From assembly GCA_951799425.1 (NCBI GenBank), contig OX637398.1, positions 18,734,270 through 18,798,269 on the forward strand: DNA of 64,000 nt, written 5' to 3'. The notes under the pieces are model-generated. The model was not told the origin of the DNA. It saw nothing but the letters and a program-made list of their open reading frames with translations, and ran no database searches. Shown piece by piece: positions 1-9,849 of the stretch. Within the stretch, counting starts at the first letter, position 1. The number at the start of each line of letters is the position of its first letter. Both the position numbers and the translations under genes were made by a program. The stretch comes from Ilex aquifolium. Lineage: Eukaryota > Streptophyta > Magnoliopsida > Aquifoliales > Aquifoliaceae.

Positions 1-234
1 AAACTTTATCTCAAATTTTAAAAAATTATAACTATTTATTTTTCTGCAAGTTTCTACCTAAAGTTCATAATATTATCTCCGCACTATTTTCCAATGTGAA
101 TTTGTGTAACTTTTGTGAGGAAAACATCTAAAAGTTTCACGCGAATTCTCGTAAATATAAAAAAAATTGTTGAGAAATTAAGATTAATTTTCATTTCAGT
201 TCAATTTAAATATTCGTAAAATTCAATCGAATTT

Positions 235-590
235 AAGTTTGTTTAAGTAAGAATTTATATTTTATATTTGAAAGTCAAATTCGACTCAATTCGAGTCTTG
301 ATCATAATTACGTCAAACCGAGAATTAAATTTAAGTTCGACTCAATTAACACTTTTATCTTAAACTTACAAATTAATTCTTATCTATTCTTGTTCACAAT
401 GACACCATAATTTTTTTTAATTTAATTATTTTTTATTATTTTTATATTCAATTTCAATTTAACTTCAAATTTGAATATACTCATAACATTCGAGCAAAGT
501 TAAGTTTAAGTAAGAATATATACTTTATTCTCGATAATCAAATTCAGCTCAATTCGATTCCTAATCATAATCACTTCGAACTGATAATTG
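235..590 (+). repeat. Diverged direct duplication (about 95 bp, offset about 260 bp)
   Basis: The block at about 235-330 (aagtttgtttaagtaagaat onward) recurs in diverged form at about 497-590 in the same orientation, with matching order of the motifs taagtaagaat, caaattc, ctcaattcga and taatcataat. The similarity is clear but imperfect, so the duplication is old. No coding content. Confidence 0.45.
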
Positions 591-729
591 AGTAAAATGA
601 AAAGATTCTTGTAATTTTTAGTCGGGAAAAAAATTTGGAGTAGTTTCGATCGTTTGATCAACAATTTGAACCGCAAAAATTTCAAGACAAACAATGCTAG
701 CCCCCTTAGTATATAGATATATCACAAAT

Positions 730-747
730 TATATATATATATATATT
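730..747. repeat. (AT)n microsatellite
   Basis: Uninterrupted AT dinucleotide run. Confidence 0.9.
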
Positions 748-930
748 ATTCGCCTATTATATCATTCAAATATTATAGTATTTTTATTTCAAAACAAAAT
801 ATGACGTATATTATAGTCAATCGATCCGTTTTGATGCAAAGAATCTGTATTTAAGGTCCATTTATTTATTTAAAAATTTTAAAAATAATCCTTAATTATA
901 TAGAATCATAATTAACGACCTAATTAATGT

Positions 931-935
<5 letters not shown>

Positions 936-992
<57 letters not shown>
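936..992. repeat. (GA)n microsatellite, 57 bp
   Basis: An uninterrupted GA run of 28.5 units. On the minus strand it reads as an apparent poly-(SL) peptide inside a spurious ORF. Confidence 0.97.
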
Positions 993-994
<2 letters not shown>

Positions 995-2736
995 ATAAGA
1001 GTGATAAGAGTTTTAGAATTGTGGAAGGAATGAAAGTCTTGTTCAAAAAATTGGGGGAGGAAATTTCGCATTAGAACCGTCGGATCAATAATCGTCAAGT
1101 AATTTGAGCCGCGAAAAGTTAAAGACAAAGAAATCTAGCTATTTTATTATATAGATATATCTTTTGATATATACATATATTTTATATATAAATACAATGA
1201 GAAAAAAAGTATTTATACTTTTAAAAAAAAAAAATTAAAGTTAAAAAAAAATATTTTTTTCCATCTTACCAAGCACAAAAAAAAAAATTAATCATTTTTA
1301 TTTTCCATCCATCCTACAAAACATAAAGGAAGTAAAGTGTATCATTCCTACTTTCTTTCTCCGAATGATAGAATGTGTATCACTCATACTTTTTATCCCT
1401 CCTACTTTTCATCATTCCCACCAAATGGAGCATAAGTATTATCATTTAGTGACCAAGAGCTACTTCTATTGTTTTGAATAAAATTCCTTTTTCTGCAACT
1501 TAAATGGATTGGTGGTGTGATTAATCCCACAATTCATAACATTCCGAATTATCCTTTCTTTCAGATGAATTTGAACAATGATAATTATTTTAATAGGGAT
1601 TAGACTAAGTGGTCGCGTACTACCTTTTTTTGGAAGCTTAGCACTTTTGTGTTTTTGGTATTTTCATGCTTAAGTTAAGAAGGCTTTTCCATAGTGATTG
1701 TTATTTCGATAGTGATTGTCATTATTCGAAATTCTAGATAATTAGAAAATGTAAGAAAACTAATAATCAACACAAATTTTGAATTGCATTTACATTATAT
1801 AATGATTATTTTTGGATGTTATCTAACCGATTGTTTTTTGTAAGAACACAATATATCTTGATACGAAAGTTTGTGAATGCCATGAAACTCAAACTATTAG
1901 CTATCCATAACCAAAAAATAAATAAAAATTAGAATAACCTACAAGTTCGTAATATCCCACAAATAAAAACTGAAGTTTATAAGAACCCATATTATGTGTA
2001 TATAATTTAATTAGATTACCTTGGGCAACAATGTATTGTGTGAAATTGAATTGTTTGAATTGTCATGGAGATCATATTAGTTCAATATTCAGTATAGTTC
2101 TCTTCTAATAGATCTAATTTTAAGACCTCAATTTTATTCTATAATTCCATTAAATACAGTTAAAAAGCCGGATAAAAAATAATTGTGTCATCTCTATATA
2201 TGGGGTTAGAAATAAGTACGACTTCAATTTAAAAGTATTGTAAATCTGAAGAGTCAATAACAAAATAAACAAAACTATTTAAAGCATTAGCCTCCTCTAT
2301 CCCCAACCCTTTAAAATGTTAATTTTACTAAATGAATATATATTTTCAAATGGTACTAACCAAAAATTTTAAATTCTCATAATATGACTAAAAAAATATT
2401 TTTGTAAAACTAAAACCCACATAAATACGATCGGGAAGGTCCCAATACCATTAAAAGCTGAAAACTACCTATTCAATTTCATGGGAAATATGTTTGCATG
2501 CCTATTAATTGTCCATATTGAACTTACGACATATCATAATTTTCTATGTTATAATAGAATATTTTCTTGACATTAGAATAAAAAAGAATTATTTTTTGTA
2601 AAACAACCTCCGTTAGCCTTTTCAAACATGAATTACTAACAACCTTTTGAAGTTTCCAATCCAAATAAATGCTACTACTCTTTTGTGGTACATTACAACT
2701 CATTATTCATGATATAGAATATTGTCATATTTTTCT

Positions 2737-3710
2737 TAGGGGTGCAACTTGGGAGGGCAAACTTGAGCCCAACCCGAAAAAATAGCACTTAGGTTGAGGT
2801 TTTTAATACTTGAGTTGGACTTGGATTGAAAAAACATCAACCTGAATTGAATTTGGGCAATATCTGGGTTGAGACCTCGACTTATCGGGTTTAACCCGAA
2901 TATTAAATCGGGTTCAACCCGAATATTATGATTAAACATTTAGTACAATATGCTTTTTTTATGTTAATTTGCCTATTATGACTATTATGTTAATTTGACT
3001 ATTATGTTAATTTGACTATTATGATTGAAAAAACATCAACCTGAATTGAATTTGGGCAATATCTGGATTGAGACCTTGACTTATCGGGTTTAACCCGAAT
3101 ATTAAATCGGGTTCAACCCGAATATTATGATTAAACATTTAGTACAATATGCTTTTTTTATGTTAATTTGCCTATTATGACTATTATGTTAATTTGACTA
3201 TTATGTTAATTTGACTATTATGATTGAAAAAACATCAACCTGAATTGAATTTGGGCAATATCTGGATTGAGACCTTGACTTATCGGGTTTAACCCGAATA
3301 TTAAATCGGGTTCAACCCGAATATTATGATTAAACATTTAGTACAATATGCTTTTTTATGTTAATTTGCCTATTAGGACTATTATGTTAATTTGACTATT
3401 ATGACTATTGTGTCTTTATGTTAAGAAAAAAGTGTAATTTGGTTTTGTCCAATATATATTTTTTATGCTTAAAATACTATGGTCATTATGTTAAACATTT
3501 GATTGAAGTTGCTGGTTGTTACTTCAGTTGAATACTATGTAGTATATACCAGATTTAGAACAACATGTTGATTTCGGGCTTGAACAAACCCAACCCGAAT
3601 TTAAACACGGAATAAATCCGAATTCAACCCGAACCCTCCCGAATTCAACTTGGGCAATACTCGGATTGAGTACCTCGGGTTAGGATTAGGGTTAGGATTA
3701 GGGTTGAAGA
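2737..3710. mobile_element. Degenerate hAT-like non-autonomous element
   Basis: The left edge TAGGGGTGCAACTTGGG resembles the ends of many non-autonomous plant hAT elements, and the interior is rich in CGGGTT/AACCCG motifs typical of their subterminal regions. A related stretch near 3,630-3,660 contains CAACTTGGG again. The right end carries a short TTAGGGTTAGGA-like run and is not cleanly defined, so I could not find a target duplication. No coding capacity. Confidence 0.4.
2824..3410 (+). repeat. 199-bp tandem repeat, about 3 copies
   Basis: The unit starting gattgaaaaaacatcaacct begins at 2,824, 3,023 and 3,222, a constant 199-bp step. Copies 2 and 3 are nearly identical; copy 1 differs slightly. 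Each unit contains inverted CGGGTT...AACCCG pairs and ends in short repeats of ttaatttgactattatg, so there is a minor repeat within the main one. Confidence 0.93.
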
Positions 3711-4021
3711 TTTTATAACTAGGAATGACCTCTTAACCCGTCCCTTAATTTTTTTTCACTCATGGACACCAATGTGTCAATCCCACTAGTGAGATTTTAT
3801 AAATTCTAGGTGCAACGAATATTGGTTAATCTAAAATTTCAACAAGAAAATGCATGAATGGAATGAAAAAGATTTCTCACATACTTTATGCTTTAGAAGC
3901 TACAAGTTATGGGCAAAACTATAGTTTTGCATCTATTCAATTGTTTCATCGAGTTTAATTAGTATTGAATTTTCACTATTAACATAATAATGTTTGTATT
4001 TTAACATGAATTTACATAATA

Positions 4022-4225
4022 AAAGGCAAATGGGAAGATAAAGTTGAGGAGGAAGATAGGAAAACCCCTACTCCTATTGACTCTGATGACGACTTTATGG
4101 ATTCTCAGGGATATATCCCTCTTAAAGATGACATTTATATTAATGAAGATTTACTAAATGAAGATATGGAGATAAATCTCCAAGATAACGACAATTTGCT
4201 GTATGATTTGATTTACAGGAAATAA
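4022..4225 (+). pseudogene. Pararetrovirus ORF2, C-terminal fragment
   Basis: A 67-codon open stretch ending at TAA 4,223-4,225, directly before the promoter region. It is strongly acidic (runs such as DSDDDF and EDMEI) and has no start codon of its own. In a circular caulimovirid map the region just upstream of the large intergenic promoter is the end of the last ORF, so I read this as the tail of the ORF whose beginning is at 9,121. Function of ORF2 products in Florendovirus-like viruses is unknown. The alternative is a remnant of a second, tandem copy. Confidence 0.6.
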
Positions 4226-4267
4226 TCAGATAAACTGACTTTTCGGATAAAGTCGACCCAGAAGAAG

Positions 4268-4354
4268 TGACGTACGCCATGACGTCACAATAAAATTATT
4301 AAAGCTGTGAATAATAAAACGTGTACAGTAGTACTGACGTATGTAATGGCGTCA
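4268..4354 (+). promoter_or_regulatory. Duplicated as-1-like enhancer of the pararetrovirus promoter
   Basis: TGACG-N7-TGACG at 4,268-4,284 has the exact spacing of the as-1 element of the cauliflower mosaic virus 35S promoter, the target of TGA-type bZIP factors. A second, decayed copy TGACG-N7-TGGCG lies at 4,335-4,351. The sequence after each copy (ataaa..ttgtgaa) is also shared, so about 67 bp appear to have been tandemly duplicated. It lies 75-160 bp upstream of the TATA box. Confidence 0.72.
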
Positions 4355-4425
4355 ATAAAGTTGTGAACAGTATAAAGTTGTGAATAGTATAGGTTAATTT
4401 GAAATCTGGATTTCAAGTCCGGCTC

Positions 4426-4434
4426 TATATAAAA
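4426..4434 (+). promoter_or_regulatory. TATA box of pregenomic RNA promoter
   Basis: TATATAAAA, following the enhancer block and preceding the leader. The spacing to the poly(A) signal (about 190 nt downstream) fits a terminally redundant pregenomic RNA. Confidence 0.8.
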
Positions 4435-4614
4435 AGATGCAGGCACGACCTGTGAAGCATCGCATCTCTACACCCCTTAGACTCTCAACTATCCACTTTC
4501 CTTCCTTATCTTCTTGCACCCCTCTCTGAACCCTTCTCTCTTGTATAAAAAGCCTCTATCTTCTACCTTCTCCACTACTACTGTAAGTAAATTCTTGTAC
4601 ATATTTCTGTATTA

Positions 4615-4620
4615 AATAAA
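4615..4620 (+). terminator. Poly(A) signal AATAAA in pararetrovirus leader
   Basis: AATAAA about 190 nt after the TATA box. In caulimovirids the signal is bypassed on first passage and used after a full circuit of the circular genome; position and order here match that plan. Confidence 0.6.
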
Positions 4621-4665
4621 AGCTTTCGCTGTCATTTTGTATATAGATCGATCATTCCCCCTTGT

Positions 4666-4678
4666 TGGTATTAGAGCC
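4666..4678 (+). other. tRNA-iMet primer-binding site
   Basis: TGGTATTAGAGCC differs by one base from TGGTATCAGAGCC, the complement of the 3' end of initiator tRNA-Met that caulimovirids use to prime reverse transcription. Confidence 0.85.
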
Positions 4679-4686
4679 AAGAAGTA

Positions 4687-4698
4687 ATGGTAGCTTAA
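4687..4698 (+). promoter_or_regulatory. Minimal leader sORF (3 codons)
   Basis: ATG GTA GCT TAA follows the primer-binding site. Its stop lies about 20 nt before the base of the long leader hairpin. A short sORF ending just upstream of a leader stem is the arrangement used for ribosome shunting in caulimovirids. It is too short to be found by ORF callers, and the inference rests on position. Confidence 0.5.
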
Positions 4699-4717
4699 AT
4701 ATATTCTGTTGATTTAT

Positions 4718-5057
4718 ATGCAGATCTATTACTAATTCTTGTTGCTTATGTAATTGTGATTTAATTCTCTTATACTACTGCTACTTTGAACTTGTTAGGT
4801 CATTATGTTATAATGATTTTCTTTTATTCCTATGGGTCTGCACCAAAGTCGCGTGTGGGATGTTAGGGCGTTGTCCGTGAGTGAGGAGTTAGGCCACCGT
4901 TTTGGTTTGTTGTAAATCGTTGACAGCAAGAGTAGGATGTAGGAGAAAATCACTATGAGAATAATAATAGCAATGTTCATTGTCCTGTAGCAGTGCTGTA
5001 GAAGAATTAAAAGATAAATTACTGTAGCAACTAGAAGAAGGTAATAGTGAAACATAT
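4718..5057 (+). promoter_or_regulatory. Long leader stem-loop (shunt structure)
   Basis: The left arm (about 4,718-4,842) is the imperfect reverse complement of the right arm (about 4,930-5,057). Matched blocks in order include attact, ttgttgct, ttaattct, ctgcta, gaac and tgattttct. The loop is about 90 nt. The polyprotein start at 5,089 follows about 30 nt after the stem. Caulimovirid leaders fold into such a stem so that ribosomes pass from the upstream sORF to the first main ORF. Confidence 0.65.
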
Positions 5058-5088
5058 AAGTCAACAGAACAACATTTGAGATACCTAC

Positions 5089-6153
5089 ATGACGTTAAAC
5101 CTATTTAAATTTAAAAATAATCTTAAAGATGATTATGTTAAAAACATGGAAGAGATATAATTCCCTGATATTGAAAATAAATTACAGAACTGGGATATAC
5201 ACTAGTATCCCACTAAGAAAATTTATAATATTTGCACTTTCGATTTTATATCAAGTTTAACAATTAAAACGATTGAAATGACTATTCCTTTTGATCAAAA
5301 TGGAGATATTTTACAACTTTTAACTGAAATAGAAGTCTTAAAGGCTCAAGAAAATTATAAATTTTTGCATATTGGATTAGTTCAAGTTGCTTTAAAACCA
5401 TTAACTCTTAAAGGATGCAATGCCTCTTTTATGTTAGCATTAAAAGTTGCTAGATGTCTTGATTTTGATCAATCCTTAATGGGTGTTATGTAGTCCAGCT
5501 TAAGTACTGGTCCTGTATATTTTAACTGTTTTCCAGATCTATCTGTATCTTTGACTGATAAAAATATTTTAAATGTTTTAACATGTAATATTAAAACTTA
5601 TGGTTATAATTAAAAAGATGGAACATATATAATGATTTTTACTTATAGGGTATATTATAAGGTTATGAATACTCTTTGTCCCGAAGTTAAGCTTCATAAC
5701 TATAAAGGACAAACAACTTTAATTGAAACAAATACAATTAAGAATAAAATTGAAGTCCCTAAGACTATTAAGTGGTCAGAAATCCAGTTTTCCGATACTT
5801 GGCAATTGGAATATGTGGTTCCTAAAAAACTAGAAATTAATGAAGACGTAACTCAAATCGCCCAATCTTCTCAGGGTGATGTTAGGATAAAATTTTCTAT
5901 AACTAATTCTAGAAATTATTTAAAATTTTCTGATAAATCAGAAACTTCATCAGTTTATTATACCCCTATTAGAAGATTTACTTCTTCGGTCTTAAATCGA
6001 AGGAGAGATAAGGAACCCATAATTGAAGGTATAAAAACATTTCGTAATCAAATTCCACATGGAATTTATAAAAAAGTTAAAGAACCTTTTAATGAATCTT
6101 CTCTAGAAGAAGATATTGATCCAACTACATCCGAAATCAAATTCCAATTATAG
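5089..6153 (+). pseudogene. Pararetrovirus ORF1, movement-protein region
   Basis: The first ATG after the leader hairpin is at 5,089 and shares its frame with the open pieces 5,278-5,493 and 5,632-6,153. The central part (about 5,278-5,610) resembles the 30K-superfamily movement proteins of caulimovirids, which modify plasmodesmata for cell-to-cell spread. The C-terminal part is a basic, Ser/Thr-rich linker. In-frame stops occur within the first 50 codons, at 5,491-5,493 and near 5,611, so no full product can be made. No frameshift is needed within this block. The 30K assignment is by general resemblance and order and is less certain than that of the polymerase. Confidence 0.65.
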
Positions 6154-7021
6154 TCTTTATGGATTTGCACCAAAAAGAATTTGTTGTTAATAAAAAAGAA
6201 TTAAATGCATAATTTAATCTTCCTAAATATAAGGAATTTAGGAATCGGTATTTTAAAACCATGAGTTCATAAGAACTTCAAAATTATAAAGAAATGTTTT
6301 ACCTTTATATAGAAAGGGAAAAAAAGATAATTCTTTTTGTTAATTGGTTTTTAAACTATTATGCTCCATCAAATATAAATCAGCTAAATGAAATTAAAAA
6401 TTTCCTTCCTGACATTGAAGAAATCGAGTTTATAAATGAACTCAAGAAAAAATTAAAAGATATTTCTCAGATAGAGAGTACAACATTAAATAGAATACAA
6501 TTACAGGAAGAACCTGTAACCTCCACATATCAGGTAAAAAATTCAGGTGTAACAACTCTGTCATCTCAAGATGAGTATTCTGACACTAACCAACAAGTCA
6601 ATAAAGATAAAATTTTAACTATTTCAAGCAATGACTTTCAACAAAATTATCCGGATAAGTCCTCCCATAAAAGGGATTCTAATAAGGACAAAGTCAATAA
6701 AGAAGGCCAACCTACTAAAACCACTAAAGTCTTTAAAGTTAGAAACAAGAAGTCTATCAAAAGAGTTAAATATGAGAAAGTTGGACATAAAAAGAAATTA
6801 ACTAAAGCAGATTATTACAAAACTATTTTAGCCATGAATGGATTAGTATAAATACTTTGACTAAGTCACAAACATTAATTCTTGATCTTATAGATAAAAT
6901 TCAAGATCCAGATTCTAAAAGAAAAGCTATTGAACAATATTTGCAGATAAATCCAGAAGAAAAGAGACCATCAATGGCTCAATCTTATTCACTAAAAGAA
7001 GTCCTTAATAGGACATAAAGT
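6154..7021 (+). pseudogene. Pararetrovirus ORF1, capsid-like region
   Basis: After a stop at 6,151-6,153 the reading continues in another frame; the longest piece is 6,294-6,851. It is Lys/Asn-rich with a very basic C-terminal tract (about 6,720-6,810), as expected for the nucleic-acid-binding end of a caulimovirid capsid. A CCHC zinc knuckle should occur there; I see only a KVGHKK-like trace without the cysteines, so it is either lost or misplaced by frameshifts. The segment 6,852-7,021 has several stops. The assignment rests mainly on position between movement protein and protease. Confidence 0.5.
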
Positions 7022-7639
7022 ATGACAATTGAAAATCCCCAAATAAAAGAAGTCTCACCCACTACGTTGCAAGATCTTCATAAAGAGATCCATTATATTA
7101 AAGGTGACATAAAAATCATAAAGCAAAGACTATTGACTTTAGAAAAAATGTCAATCAAAGAAAATGACATAAAAATATCTAACTCTTCTGCTACTGAATA
7201 TTTAAATATATTGAAAAAAATAACTTATCAGAAATGGTATGTTAAAATTATTCTTGTAATAAATCAAGAATTTACTGTTGAAACAATTGCTCTAATTGAC
7301 AACGGAGTAGATATGAATTGCATAAAAGCAGGATTAATTCCCACAAAATATTTTGAAAAAACTACTCAATTAGTTAGTACTGTTGATGGTTCAAAATTAA
7401 ATATAAACTTTAAACTTTCTAATGTTTATATATGTAATGAAAGAGTTTGCATTCCTACAACTTTTATGCTTATTGATAATTTAAATCAATTAATAATTTT
7501 GGGAACACCATTTTTATCTATGATTGAACCTATAGAGAAAATTGATTCTAAAGGAATTTTGACTACCATAAATGGTCAACAAATATTATTTGAGTTTATA
7601 ACTCCACCACAAATAAAGTTGATAAATCAAATAAAATAA
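7022..7639 (+). pseudogene. Pararetrovirus ORF1, aspartic protease
   Basis: An open piece of 205 codons. The N-terminal 50 residues look like a coiled coil (heptad-like KEIHYIKGDIKIIKQ). A retropepsin-like domain follows: the active-site loop reads LIDNGVDMN where D-T/S-G is expected, and a downstream ILGTPFL motif matches the ILG motif of retropepsins, which process the polyprotein. The Asn in place of Thr/Ser is a probable inactivating change. The frame differs from both neighbours. Confidence 0.75.
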
Positions 7640-9140
7640 AATTTGATGTATAAAGAAAAATCAATTAAATTTCTTAAAAGAAGATATAAAAATCTTAAGT
7701 TTATCTAATAAACTTAATTCTCCTGAATATAAACACAAAATAAAGGAAATTGAAAATAAAATAACTACAGAAATATGTGATATTATTCCTACTGCATTTT
7801 GGAATAGAAAGAAACATGTTGTAACTCTTCCTTATATTAAAGACTTTAATGAAAAGGATATTCCTACTAAGGCTAGACTAACTCAAATGAATAAAGAATA
7901 CTTGAAATTGTGTAAAAAAAAATTTGATTCTTTAATGAAAAAATCATTAATTCAAAAAAGTTATTCACCATGGAGCTGTGCAGCTTTTTACGTAAATAAT
8001 GCTGCAGAAAAAGAACGAGGAGTTCCTAGATTGGTAATAAATTATAAACCTTTAAATAAGGTGTTGCAATGGATTCGTTATCCCATCCCTAATAAAAAAT
8101 GATTTATTATCTCGATTATATAATGCTAAGATTTTTTTCTAAGTTTGACTTAAAGTCAGGTTATTGACAGATCCAAATTGCTGAAGAAGATAGGTATAAA
8201 ACTTCTTTCACAGTACATTTTGAACATTATGAATGGAATGTTATGCCATTTGGTCTTAAAAATGCTCTATCTGAATTTCAGAATATTATGAATGATATAT
8301 TTAATCCTTATTATGCATTTTGCATAGTTTATATTGATGATATATTAATTTTTTCTGATTCTATTGATCAACATTTTAAACATTTGAATAAATTCATTCA
8401 TGTCGCTAAGCAAAATAGATTGGTTCTTTCTGCCATTAAAATGAAACTATTTCAATTAAAAGTCAGATTTTTAGGACATTATATTGAACATGGGAATATA
8501 GTCTCAATTGAAAGAAGTATTGAATTTGCATCCAAATTTTCGGATGAAATTAAAGATAAAAAGCAATTACAAAGATTTTTAGGAAGCTTAAATTATTTAA
8601 CAGATTTTTATCAAAATCTTGCACAAGATACTGCTATTTTATATTCTCGTTTTACTGAATCAGTAAAACGAATTAAATTTAAAGCTAAATATTTACCTTG
8701 TCTTTCATTGGTAAAACCTGAATGGTATAAAATTGTTGAAACTGATGCTTCAGATAAAGGATATGGAGGCATTCTTAAGCAAATAGATCCCAATACTAAT
8801 AAGGAATTACTTATCAGATTTACCTTTGGTAAATGGGGATCTACTCAATTAAATTATTCTACTATTAAATTTTTTTTTATCAATTGTGAAATGCATAAGT
8901 AATTTCCAAGATGATTTATTAAATCAAGAATTTTTATTAAGAATTGATTGTAGTTCTACCAAGAATGTTCTTGAACAAGATATAAAGAATATTGCATCTA
9001 AACAGATTTTTGCAAGATGGCAAACTATTTTATCTGTCTTTGATTTTAAAATAGAATATGTTAAATGTGAATTAAATTCTCTTCCCGAATTTCTAACTAG
9101 GAGATTTTTACAGGGTTCTAATGAATCGATGCCAAAGTAG
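7640..9140 (+). pseudogene. Pararetrovirus ORF1, reverse transcriptase and RNase H
   Basis: The RT block starts with a VINYKPLN motif (near 8,030), continues with KFDLKSGY (near 8,145) followed by a TGA stop, MPFGLKNA (8,243) and the catalytic YIDD box (8,330-8,341), then the connection GRFLGSL-like segment. RNase H begins at ETDASDKGYGGIL (near 8,740), and its end lies in 8,886-9,140. The product would copy pregenomic RNA into DNA and remove the template. At least three frame changes (near 7,640-7,880, 8,100 and 8,890) plus the stop break it. The terminal codons overlap the ORF2 start. RT and RNase H without a following integrase separate this from LTR retrotransposons. Confidence 0.88.
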
Positions 9141-9849
9141 TAATCGTGGTAGATGCCGCGGTAGAGGAAGGTCTGGCGGAAGAGCTCAGGTCAATGCTTA
9201 TTATCCCCCTTTAACTGAATCTCAAAAGCTTAAAACTGTTAATAATCAACTTCTTAAAGAAGGATCTTCATCATCACATAAAAGTGATACTAAAGAGGAT
9301 GACGGTTATACTGTTGTTCGATCTAAAAAATCTATTAAAGAGGCTTTAATAGCCAAACCTAAGTTAAACTACACAGTGCTAAATACTCTGCCTGCTTATA
9401 GCAGTATAATGACATTGGATGACGAATATATTAATTGGATGACCGATCCATATTACATTGCTAAAAGATTTATGATGTTGGATAAAACCTTCTTATTATC
9501 TGGAAATAAAGACAGAGAATATTATGAAAATATTTTGATAGAAACTAACTCTGTCAAGTTCCAGAGATTTTTTAATTATAATTCAGATCGTACAGATCCT
9601 CAATATAGTAAAACCCTCATATTAATGGTAATATCTGCTAAAGACTGGGGTCTTAATCTTATTCTCCCCAGAACACTAAGTACTTCTCCATATATAGAGT
9701 ATAACTATTTTGATTATATTGATGCTTGAAATAATGTTTTCCTATATGAAGCTATAAATTTAAAGCATTCATGGTTCTTCCAATTTACTGAAACCTGTAC
9801 GAAAATTCCTAACTGGGTTATCGGGTTCGATCAATTCAAAGTGTACTAA
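9121..9849 (+). pseudogene. Pararetrovirus ORF2, N-terminal part
   Basis: Starts at ATG 9,121, 20 nt inside the end of ORF1 in another frame. The N-terminus is Arg/Gly-rich (GRCRGRGRSGGR), a likely nucleic-acid-binding segment, followed by a Ser/Lys-rich linker and a folded-looking domain from about residue 95. A TGA stop at 9,727-9,729 interrupts the frame, which then stays open to TAA 9,847-9,849, including a KHSWFFQF segment. The acidic C-terminus is not here; a matching tail lies at 4,022-4,225. A second ORF of unknown function downstream of RNase H is a Florendovirus trait. Confidence 0.68.

Larger units (their letters stand above)
1..2736. other. AT-rich noncoding DNA
   Basis: I see no convincing gene here. 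Open frames are short, very AT-rich and unlike any family I know. The first 1.2 kb holds diverged internal duplications and two microsatellites. Two separate stretches (about 640-715 and 1,065-1,150) share a diverged pattern ending in a CTAG-like motif and tatatagatatatc, which suggests old copies of one small non-autonomous element. From 1,200 to 2,736 I see only low-complexity A/T-rich sequence. Confidence 0.6.
4022..9849 (+). mobile_element. Endogenous pararetrovirus (Caulimoviridae, Florendovirus-like)
   Basis: The order is: C-terminal piece of a second ORF, promoter/leader with tRNA-Met primer-binding site, movement protein, capsid-like region, aspartic protease, reverse transcriptase, RNase H, then the front part of the second ORF. 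No integrase and no LTRs are seen. This is caulimovirid organisation. Two ORFs, with the second starting inside the end of the polyprotein, resembles Florendovirus. ORF2 is split: its end lies at the left edge and its beginning at the right, as expected for integration of an opened circular genome. Polyprotein frames are broken by several frameshifts and stops, so this copy cannot be expressed as it stands. Edges are approximate to about 20 bp on the left and are set by the last in-frame stop on the right. Confidence 0.88.

Noticed and set aside
892..1128. Minus-strand ORF with a poly-(SL) peptide
   Set aside because: It is the translation of the (GA)n microsatellite; no coding signal on either side.
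3660..3715. Interstitial telomere repeat
   Set aside because: Only two to three TTAGGG-like units (gggttaggattaggg), not the plant TTTAGGG array; more likely part of the degenerate element end.
4795..5064. Minus-strand 89-codon ORF in the pararetrovirus leader
   Set aside because: It falls on the hairpin arms, which read open on both strands because of their base composition; caulimovirids encode no minus-strand genes.
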